Both the position numbers and the translations under genes were made by a program. From Actinospica robiniae DSM 44927 (lineage in GTDB: Bacteria > Actinomycetota > Actinomycetes > Streptomycetales > Catenulisporaceae), in contig NZ_KI632511.1 in the NCBI RefSeq assembly GCF_000504285.1, forward strand, positions 5,748,154 through 5,812,153: 64,000 nt of DNA. The letters run 5' to 3'. The stretch's first letter is position 1; the number at the start of each line of letters is the position of its first letter. The notes below the pieces were generated by a model, which saw only the letters and a program-made list of their open reading frames with translations, did not search any database and was not told the origin of the DNA. This document shows, piece by piece, positions 57,239 through 64,000 of this stretch.

Positions 57239-58920
57239 TTAGATGCCGGTGTGCAGGAACGGTTCTTCGTCGGGGGTGGCGACCACGGCGAGGGCGGTGC
57301 GGCCGGTGCGGGTGCGCTGCAGGGCGTAGCCGCGCGGCGCGGTGGCCACGAAGTCGCGCTCACCTGCGGTGAGGTCGAAGGCCTCGCTGATGCGGGTAAG
57401 GGTTTGGGGAGCTTGGCCGAGCAGGATCTGGATCGCCGCGTTGCACGCCACCGCCGTACCGAGATCCGATGCGAGCAGATCCCCGACGTCCTGGGTGGCG
57501 AGGGAGAGCCCGAGCCGATATTTGCGAGCGGACTTCGCGAACCGCAGGACGAACCGGGCGGCGGCCGGCTCCTGCAGCAGCTGCCAGACCTCGTCGATCA
57601 GCAGCAGACGACGACGCTCGCCGCGACGCGCCTCGTTCCAGATCTTTGAGAGCACCAGCAGCATCCCGGCGGGCCGCAGCGCGTCGGGCAGATGCCGCAG
57701 CGTGTACACCGTCAGCGGCACCTCGCCCGCACTTGCAGGCCGGGCGCCGTTGAACAGCGCCGCGTACGACCCGGTCGCATACGGCTCGAGAAGTCCAGCC
57801 AGCTCGGCAGAAGCGGGATCGAACCCGGCGGCCGCCTGCTGCGCGACGGCAGCGAATTCCGGCGCCGGCAGGGCCCACGTCGAGGGGTCCTCGCTGATCC
57901 CCGCCATGCGGTAGGCGTGCATCGCGGCACGGTCCAGCGCGGGGCGCAGCCGCTCTGCACGCTCGGCACCGAGGAGCACCGCGCACAGGGCGTGCAGATC
58001 CAGGACACGGCTCGCCAGCTCACAGGGCCCTGCCGCCTCCCGATGAGGAAGCTCCAGGACATTGACCGCGCCGCCGGGCAGCCCGAGCTCGACGACGCGG
58101 CCGCCGACCGCCTCGGCGAGCGCGACGTACTCGCCCTCCGGATCGATGACCGTTCCGAGCGTCCCGGTGCACAACTCTCTGATCAGGTCCGTCTTGGCCA
58201 GGTACGACTTGCCGGCCCCGGACGTGCCGAGGATCAGGCTATTGTGGTTCGCCTGCGCCCAACGGTCGCGGAACACCGGAGCGCCGGTAACCGCAGAGAC
58301 CCCTGCCAAGACGGCCGTCACGGAGAGCGCTTCACCGCTATCAGCATCGGGGCTGGTCATCGGCGCGCACGCGGCAACCGCTGCGGTGTCGAGGATTCTG
58401 ACCTGGCCGATGCGGTCCGGGGCGGCCGGGAGCGTTGTCTGCCAGGCCTCGAGCATGCGGAACGTCGGGGTCTGCGCGCTCGTCAGCGACGCCGAGAGCA
58501 GAGCCTTCACCTCGTCCACGAGCTGCGCGAGGTCCTCGGCAGTGTCGGCGTAGCAGGTCAGGTAGAGGCCGGCGGTGAACAGCTTCGTCTCGGACCTGGC
58601 GATGCGCCCGGCAAGCTCCGCGGCGTCGTGCGCAGCCGATTCGACCTGCGGATCATCGATCCGGCCCCGGCCCGCGCCCTCACGGCGCCCGGCCTCCAGC
58701 CTCGTCCGCCGCCTGCGCAGCTTGTCCGCTGCGATCTGCGGCGGGACCGGCTCGGCGTGTAGCGCGACGTCGAGACGGGCGGGGTACGCGGTGAGTGCTT
58801 CGAGCCAGCCCGGCAGCACCTCGGCCGGATAGCCGGTCACCGCCAGCGTGGCCGCGTGGACGCCGTCGATTTCCACAGAGCGGGGACGGATGTGGATACC
58901 CGCCGGTGACGCCACGGCAT
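57239..58920 (-). CDS. VirB4-like conjugation ATPase
   Basis: This is about 560 aa from the ATG at 58,920, which directly follows the PrgI stop (TGA then ATG). Walker A is GTSGAGKSYLAKTDL (near residue 232), with TVIDPEGEYVALAEA after it. Walker B is RRLLLIDEVWQLLQEP (near 438). The N-terminal ~200 residues are the VirB4/TraC helical region (FTAGLYLTCYADTAEDLAQ). VirB4 ATPases power assembly of the type IV secretion channel and usually pair with PrgI in Gram-positive systems, as here. Confidence 0.85.
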
Positions 58921-59838
58921 TCATCGCTGCTCCGTGAAGTCGAGACATGCCGTGATCGGGCGGCCCGGCGGTGCGAGACGCCGCGGGATGACACGGCGCT
59001 CGGGCGTGCACGCCGCTGTGAGCAGCGCGGTCACCTCGGCCGGATCGAGCACGTGGGCCTTGAGACCGCAGGACTCGAGCAACTGGGCCGTGGCCCGGGC
59101 GCGGTGCGCGGCACGCGCCACAGCGCTACCACCCGCTTCGCGGATCGTGATCAAGTGCCTGCGTTGCCATACCTCGCGGCCGTCGGCCAAGTCCCGCAGG
59201 TATTCGGCTTGCCGAAGGGCAAAATCGGTCAGCTGCGCCGTCGAGAGGTGTTCGGCGGCCGTGGCCTGGGCTCGCTCGTCGAGGCTGACCCGCTGCGTGA
59301 GGGTGGAGATGCTGAAGGGCCCTGATTGCGCGGCCAGGACGGTACCGATCGCGGCCAGCACGGCTCTGGCCTCGTCTGCGTCGGCGAGCTGGAGGCATCG
59401 CGGCCGCGCCTCGATCACGACGGCGACTTCCTGCCCGTCGAGTTCGACGACCCCGGCCCCGTCCAGCTCGAGGACCTGCCGGTAGAGCAGCCCGAGCCGG
59501 GAGATCCCCGCAGGAACCGGAAGGCGCTCCGGGACGTCGGCTCGCCTGCGCCCGGTCCGGACATACTTTAGCGCCGCGCGCAGCAGGCGGTCTGCCGGTA
59601 CGCCGCCAGGCTTGACCAGCGCCAGCAGACATCCAGCAAACACCACCGGAGCCACGGCGCCGATCACCACGAGCGGCGGAAGCCGCAGGGCCACGTGCAG
59701 AACCTCGCCCTCGCCCAGCGTGATCGCCGCGGTGGTCGCGAGGATCGCGCACTGACGGGCGGTGAAGGGACCGGCCAGGCGCGCGTCGACCTCGATGTTC
59801 GCGGGCACCGGCACGGGGCGCGGGGACGCGGTGTTCAT
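58921..59838 (-). CDS. PrgI-family conjugation membrane protein (SCO6880-like)
   Basis: This is about 305 aa from the ATG at 59,838, overlapping the VirB6/TrbL-like stop (ATGA). The PrgI start is visible (PVPANIEVDARLAGPFTARQ) with two membrane segments (LATTAAITLGEGEV; LPPLVVIGAVAPVVFAGCLL). The rest is a cytoplasmic domain (GISRLGLLYRQVLELDGAG). PrgI proteins form the VirB3-like inner-membrane part of Gram-positive transfer channels, next to VirB4. Confidence 0.8.
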   Translation of the reverse strand: MNTASPRPVPVPANIEVDARLAGPFTARQCAILATTAAITLGEGEVLHVALRLPPLVVIGAVAPVVFAGCLLALVKPGGVPADRLLRAALKYVRTGRRRADVPERLPVPAGISRLGLLYRQVLELDGAGVVELDGQEVAVVIEARPRCLQLADADEARAVLAAIGTVLAAQSGPFSISTLTQRVSLDERAQATAAEHLSTAQLTDFALRQAEYLRDLADGREVWQRRHLITIREAGGSAVARAAHRARATAQLLESCGLKAHVLDPAEVTALLTAACTPERRVIPRRLAPPGRPITACLDFTEQR

Positions 59839-61913
59839 CAGGAGTCTCCGTCGTTCGGGAAGTCGGGGGCGAGGAAGAGCACTGCGAGGTTCGCTCGGAC
59901 ACGCTTGGGCGGAGGCGGGCTGCTCTGGGCTTTGGCCGCGCGGACCGTGATCAGCGGCGCCTGGCCGGGGAAGTCCTGGGGGCGCGGTGCGACCGGCGGC
60001 TTCGGCTCGGGCAGGTGCGGTAGCGCGGTGGCGCGCCGCTCGCGCGGGATCGTGAAGGCCGGGACGCTGCGCCACCCGGTCGGGAACGGGCCCGGGGAAT
60101 GAGGCGGCGGCATCCGTGTGAACCCGGGAAGCTGGAGCTGGCCCGGCACTGTCGCCGCCGGGGGCGGTGCTGGCGATGCACCCTGCTGCGGCCCGGACCA
60201 CGGCCGCGGTACGGCCTGCCCCTTCGGCACGGGCCATAGAGCCAACTGCCCCGAAGCATGCGAGCCCCGGGACGAGCCGAACCTCCGCCCGCCGATCGAA
60301 GCGAGCCCGCTATCCGGCTTCCGCTCCCCGGTAGTGGAGCCCGACGTCGATGACGTGCTCGGGGCCGCGATTGCCGACGGCGACGGGTTCGCGGCCGAAA
60401 TCGCGTTGACGTGCTGCGCCGCCGCCACCAGGTCCCCGCCGTTGTCCCGGGCGACCGCGCGGATCAGCCTGCTGCTGTCCGCTCCGGGCATCCGGCGGTA
60501 CCCGCCGACCGGCGCAGGGCGAGGGCCGCGCGGACCAGGCTGGCGAAGCGGCAGCGCTCCGGCCGGCCCCGGTCCGCCGCCGCGCATCCGGTCCGTCACC
60601 ATGCGGCTCGTCAGCGTCCGGGTGCTGGAGGCACCGGGCACCCCGAGCCGGTAGCCGACTGCGGCCACGGCTGCGGTGCGCAGCACCTGGCCGATGAACG
60701 TGCGCGGGGAGTGCCCCAGGGTCATGCGGTTCATCCAGCCCGGGATCTTCAGCATGATCAGCAGCAGGGCTGTGCCGACGAGGAAGTCGGTGATACCGCT
60801 CGCGGTGGGGAAGACCAGGATCGCGGCATGGCGGTTGCTGAAGACCTGCAGCATCAGCATGAACGTCAGGGTCTGGAGAATCTGCGTACTGAGCACCGCG
60901 CCCATGGCCCGCCACCACAGCCGGGCGCACCCGTCGATCCCCGGCAGTGCGTGAGTAGCCAGCATGAGCGGCGCGAGCAGCGTCAACAGCATCAGCCCGA
61001 CGATCCGTGCGGCGCACGTCACCAGCACGGCGAGAGCGAGCACACAGATCACGAGCGCGAAGATCGCCATGACGATCTGGGTGAGTCCGTCGGGCATCAG
61101 GATCAGACCGATAATCACCTGGACGACTTGGTCGCCGATCCCGGCCGGGTCCAGCGGCTGGTTCCACAGCGCACCGGCCAGTGCGCCGGTGAACTCCACG
61201 GCCAGCCCGATCACCGGCAGCGAGAGGTTCGACGCGATCATGCCGGCCACGAGCCGGGGCACGATCTGCCCGGCGGTGTACCGGGTCTGGACCGTGCCGT
61301 AGCCGAGGACCAGCAGGCCGCCGAAGAGCACGTAGAGGACGTAGAAGGAGTCGGCGAGCACCGCATTGGCCTGCCACAGCTGCGCGATCCGCCCGCTGGT
61401 GAGAGTCGGCTCGGTAAGCAGCGCCACGCTGAACAGGCCCATGACCGGGGCGAGGGCGGCCTGCGCCAGGTCGCCGATCCACGTGTTGATGGCCTGCTCG
61501 ATCTGCCCGGGGATGTCCCACCAGGACGGCCCCGATCCCAGCGGGTTCGCGTTCGGGATCTGCTGGGGCTTGCCCAGGTTGGGTGCGACCGGGCGGCAGT
61601 TGCCCGGCGTTCCGGCCTTCGGATAGTCCGGCGACGGAGACGCACCGGCCGCCGGGTCCGGCAGCGGCTTGCCGTCTTTCGTCGGACCGGCCGAAGGGAT
61701 CGGACAGCCGTGCGCGTCGGACGAGTTCGAGGGCTTCGCTGCCGGAGCCGGAGTGCCCGCGGCGGGCGCGGACGTGGATGCGGGCGGGGGCGGGGCGGGC
61801 AGCGCGTCGGCGCGCGCGAGGCTCGGAGCGAGTACCGCGCACACCACGGCGCCGACCAGTAGACCGCGAGTCGACCGCCTGATTGGGCCACGGATGCTGG
61901 GGGGCGCGCCCAT
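59838..61913 (-). CDS. VirB6/TrbL-like polytopic membrane protein
   Basis: This is 691 aa. A signal-like N-terminus (RGLLVGAVVCAVLAPSLARA) and a Pro/Ala-rich extracytoplasmic stretch precede about seven membrane helices between residues ~170 and ~440 (LTEPTLTS, then ADSFYVLYVLFGGLLVLGYG; VIGLILMPDGLTQIVMAIFA; AVLVTCAARIVGLMLLTLLA). A ~230-residue Pro/Arg-rich cytoplasmic tail follows. This is the TrbL/VirB6 layout of conjugation channels. Confidence 0.78.
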   Translation of the reverse strand: MGAPPSIRGPIRRSTRGLLVGAVVCAVLAPSLARADALPAPPPPASTSAPAAGTPAPAAKPSNSSDAHGCPIPSAGPTKDGKPLPDPAAGASPSPDYPKAGTPGNCRPVAPNLGKPQQIPNANPLGSGPSWWDIPGQIEQAINTWIGDLAQAALAPVMGLFSVALLTEPTLTSGRIAQLWQANAVLADSFYVLYVLFGGLLVLGYGTVQTRYTAGQIVPRLVAGMIASNLSLPVIGLAVEFTGALAGALWNQPLDPAGIGDQVVQVIIGLILMPDGLTQIVMAIFALVICVLALAVLVTCAARIVGLMLLTLLAPLMLATHALPGIDGCARLWWRAMGAVLSTQILQTLTFMLMLQVFSNRHAAILVFPTASGITDFLVGTALLLIMLKIPGWMNRMTLGHSPRTFIGQVLRTAAVAAVGYRLGVPGASSTRTLTSRMVTDRMRGGGPGPAGALPLRQPGPRGPRPAPVGGYRRMPGADSSRLIRAVARDNGGDLVAAAQHVNAISAANPSPSAIAAPSTSSTSGSTTGERKPDSGLASIGGRRFGSSRGSHASGQLALWPVPKGQAVPRPWSGPQQGASPAPPPAATVPGQLQLPGFTRMPPPHSPGPFPTGWRSVPAFTIPRERRATALPHLPEPKPPVAPRPQDFPGQAPLITVRAAKAQSSPPPPKRVRANLAVLFLAPDFPNDGDS

Positions 61914-62194
61914 CAGCTTGCCCCCACGACCGTCTTGAGCAGGGCCACCAGCGCGGGAGCGAGGACTGCGATCAGGTAGCCGAACGCGGCCTCTTTATAG
62001 GCGCGTTTGGCGGCGGAGACCTCTCCGGGGTCGCCGGCCGACAGCAGGTGCCGCAGTCCGCCGATTGTCAGCGACAGCGTGGCGGCGCCGGCCAGGAGCC
62101 CGGCGACCACGTTGGTGATGTTGGTGATGACCTGCGGAATCGAGGCGACCGCGAGCACGGTCGGCTCCGGGGTGGAAGTGGCGGACAGCAGCAC
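61913..62194 (-). CDS. VirB2/TrbC-like small membrane protein
   Basis: The GTG at 62,194 is preferred: GGAAGGAG lies eight bases upstream. An ATG at 62,254 would add 20 residues and has a weaker site. It gives about 93 residues with two hydrophobic helices (QVITNITNVVAGLLAGAATL; AAFGYLIAVLAPALVALL), the layout of conjugation pilin-like subunits. The stop overlaps the VirB6-like start (ATGA). The next minus-strand gene upstream ends after a terminator, so this is probably the first gene of the transfer operon. Confidence 0.65.
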   Translation of the reverse strand: MLLSATSTPEPTVLAVASIPQVITNITNVVAGLLAGAATLSLTIGGLRHLLSAGDPGEVSAAKRAYKEAAFGYLIAVLAPALVALLKTVVGAS

Positions 62195-62417
62195 GGGACA
62201 GGCTCCTTCCACGATCGAAGAGAAGCTGCGTGGGGGTATCCGTCCGGCCGCCATCGCGGGCCGCTCCTCGAGGGAGGCGGGCGGGTCCGCTTGCTTGCGG
62301 GTCGCGGATGGCTGGGTCGTGCCGACCGCAGGCCCCTGCGGGAGGCGAGCCTCGCTGATCGCGGCCGGACGGATACCTTCAGGCGCTTTGTTCCGCGCCT
62401 TCGTAGTAGAAGAAGAA

Positions 62418-62451
62418 CGGCGCCCGGACGCTGTAACAGCGCCGGGCGCCG
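62418..62451 (-). terminator. strong intrinsic terminator
   Basis: CGGCGCCCGG and CCGGGCGCCG form a 10-bp stem, extended inward by CGCTG/CAGCG past a bulged A around a 3-base loop. On the minus strand it is followed by TTCTTCTTCT. It terminates the gene ending at 62,471 and isolates it from the transfer operon. Confidence 0.75.
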
Positions 62452-62470
62452 ACCCGGGAAAGAATGATCA

Positions 62471-63361
62471 TCACGCTTCTGTGGTGCGGCTTGCTGTGAA
62501 CCGGGCAGGTCCGGGCTGCGCGTGCCCGAGCGCACGGGCGACCTTGCACTCGGCCGCGCGCAGCGCCCTGGTCGTCTGCATCGGATACCACCCGCGCTCG
62601 GCCCCCAGCCGCCGCAGCGTCACGCCCTCGATGCGGTGGCGCCCGATCAGATCCGCCTCGTCCGCCGTGATCACGCCGCGAGCCACCAGCCGCGCGAGCG
62701 CGAGATCCGGGTGGTTCACCCCGCGCCCGACCGAACCCGGCTCCGGAAGATGCTCCTCGCGCTCGGTCTCGGCGGGCCGGCGCTTGCACGCGGCCGTGCG
62801 CTGGTCGACCACCTTCTGCCCGGCCGCCTGCGCCCGACGCAACAGCTGATGCACGACCAGCCCGCGCCCGGGCTCCGGGACCAGCGTCAGCAGCGCCTCC
62901 GCGAACGCGCCGAGCACCGCCGTGGCGATCTCCTCGCGCAGCTCGACGTACACCCGTCCCGCGGTACGCGCGGCGATCTGCGCCAAGCGCGGCGCAGTAA
63001 CCCCGAGCGCCACCAGCTGCCAGTCCACATCCCGCCGGGCCCGGTCGATCAGCACCTCCCACACCGCGTCCAACTCCGCCCCGGCGCGCTCGGAGCTGAC
63101 AAGAAACCGGTGGAGCTCCGCGACCGGCACACTCACCTGCGCACCGACGGGAACATCGCACAGACGCCCGCGCTCGATCACCGACAGCGCGGCTGCGTGG
63201 GCGGCGGCGATCTGCGGATACGCCGACCCGGCAGCCAGCCGATACGCACGGCCCGCCAGTGCCGGCGCGGTACGCGGCCGGGTGCAAAGGCTCGAGGCCT
63301 GCACGGTCCGACCGGGGCGGGAGAGGCGGTCGCAGGAGACGGTGGGAAAGTTCGTGTCCAC
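62471..63361 (-). CDS. sigma-70-like/HTH DNA-binding protein
   Basis: This is about 296 aa from the GTG at 63,361 (AGGAAGG eight bases upstream); the longer frame upstream is not used. The N-terminal half is helical (RAYRLAAGSAYPQIAAAHAA; VAELHRFLVSSERAGAELDAV). The C-terminal half ends in a sigma-region-4-like HTH (LARGVI is not part of it; the HTH is EADLIGRHRIEGVTLRRLGA ... MQTTRALRAAECKVARAL). Such proteins are common regulators in conjugative elements. It has its own terminator and is divergent from the gene at 63,737. Confidence 0.6.
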   Translation of the reverse strand: MDTNFPTVSCDRLSRPGRTVQASSLCTRPRTAPALAGRAYRLAAGSAYPQIAAAHAAALSVIERGRLCDVPVGAQVSVPVAELHRFLVSSERAGAELDAVWEVLIDRARRDVDWQLVALGVTAPRLAQIAARTAGRVYVELREEIATAVLGAFAEALLTLVPEPGRGLVVHQLLRRAQAAGQKVVDQRTAACKRRPAETEREEHLPEPGSVGRGVNHPDLALARLVARGVITADEADLIGRHRIEGVTLRRLGAERGWYPMQTTRALRAAECKVARALGHAQPGPARFTASRTTEA

Positions 63362-63736
63362 AGGGGTGGCCTTCCTGTCCGAAGAACGAGGCCAGGGGCG
63401 GTGTGCCTCCGGCGAGGACAGTTCTCGGCCACCGCATGTGCAGACCGTGTGCAAAACCCTGCGACTTCGAGCCCTGAGGCCAATGTGCGGCCATGTGCGG
63501 ACCCGGGCGCACGGGCCGACCGGGCGACATGTCGGACGTCCAACCAAGGCGTGATCCGTGTGCGGTCCATGTGCAACCCGGGCCTGCACACCGAGTTTCC
63601 CCGGCTTCGCCCGCACGAGTGAATACCGGCGCCCAGCACCCCGAAGCCGGTTACCTGCACAGGCTCCTGATCTTCTTCTTCTACGGGTCGTGCCGATCCG
63701 TCAGGACGGCGCAAGCAGGTCCGTGAAGGACCGACG
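63362..63736. other. divergent promoter region
   Basis: No convincing gene lies between the HTH gene and the plus-strand gene at 63,737; it should hold both promoters. A pyrimidine run TCTTCTTCTTCTAC (63,669 on) resembles the T-rich tail of the terminator at 62,418 and lies about 55 bases before the next start. Confidence 0.4.
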
Positions 63737-64000
63737 ATGCATGACGACAGGAACCACCACGACCGGAGCCCGGGCCTCGGCCGGACCCTGATCAAGGTCC
63801 CGGTACCCGCGACCACGAACCCCGGCCACTTCGTCCCCGACGGAGGCAGCCCCGGCATCAGCCACAGCGTCTGGCTTCCCCCGGCCGGCGGCCCGGGCGC
63901 ACCGGTCATCGACGAGTCCGAACTGCCCGCCTGGGCCCTGATGCGCATCGCCGCACAGTTCCTGCCCAACGGCGGCGCGCTCGGCATCAGCCACGGACCC
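63737..64000 (+). CDS. hypothetical protein, cut by the right edge
   Basis: The ATG at 63,737 has GAAGGA six bases upstream and the frame stays open to the window end (88 codons). It begins MHDDRNHHDR, then IKVPVPATTNPGHFVPDGG, and later ELPAWALMRIAAQFLPNGG. No family is recognised. It runs divergently from the transfer genes and is probably the first gene of another module of the element. Confidence 0.55.
   Translation, partial: MHDDRNHHDRSPGLGRTLIKVPVPATTNPGHFVPDGGSPGISHSVWLPPAGGPGAPVIDESELPAWALMRIAAQFLPNGGALGISHGP

Overview
The window is very GC-rich with GTG/TTG starts, many ATGA-type stop/start overlaps and actinobacterial families (FxLD-type lanthipeptide, Tad pili, GPP34, DUF2637, DUF317, replication-relaxation). 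It comes from a filamentous-type actinomycete (Streptomyces or Catenulispora-like; genus not decidable from sequence alone). It reads as accessory DNA: a defence island, a pilus locus, a RiPP cluster and part of a conjugative element.

1-1,380: remnants. The end of an IS3-family transposase abuts a formyltransferase C-terminal fragment, followed by a decayed minus-strand gene and its terminator.

1,381-19,357 (+): a tight defence operon. A 2,105-aa protein fuses a Ser/Thr kinase, a DUF1998-type superfamily 2 helicase (DruE/MrfA/DrmA-DrmB-like) and a nuclease-like C-terminus. It is followed by a SNF2 helicase (DrmD-like), a large adenine methylase (DrmMI/PglX-like), a McrB-like AAA+ protein and McrC. 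A gene of unknown function follows at 18,083. The set resembles class 1 DISARM rebuilt with a kinase and McrBC, and I do not recognise it as a described system. A solitary type I-E-like CRISPR repeat lies at 19,889.

19,928-28,365 (-): a Tad/type IVb pilus operon (cpaB, cpaF, tadB, tadC, pilin, two TadE-like proteins, TadG-like protein, LysM-BTAD membrane protein). Its probable prepilin peptidase is at 43.7 kb. A secreted protein and a lipoprotein gene lie just upstream.

30,166-36,807 (-): a class I lanthipeptide cluster of the FxLD type (precursor, split LanB, LanC, SpaB_C-PIMT fusion, accessory protein).

37,334-40,955 (-): an operon of an unknown protein, a GPP34 protein, an APC permease and a GNAT. 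Divergent from it (41,296-43,379, +) are an HTH-phosphoribosyltransferase-like regulator and an inositol-monophosphatase-family protein, preceded by a perfect 18-bp palindrome.

43.7-64.0 kb: prepilin peptidase, anti-sigma-type ATPase, then plasmid/ICE-type genes. Small winged-helix, DUF317 and DUF2637 genes are separated by strong hairpins. A conjugation module (VirB2-like, VirB6/TrbL-like, PrgI, VirB4, TraG/VirD4, replication-relaxation, lytic transglycosylase) follows on the minus strand. The transglycosylase gene is split by a complete IS1182-family element with a recognisable target duplication. No relaxase or integrase is seen, so the element is incomplete here or extends past the right edge.
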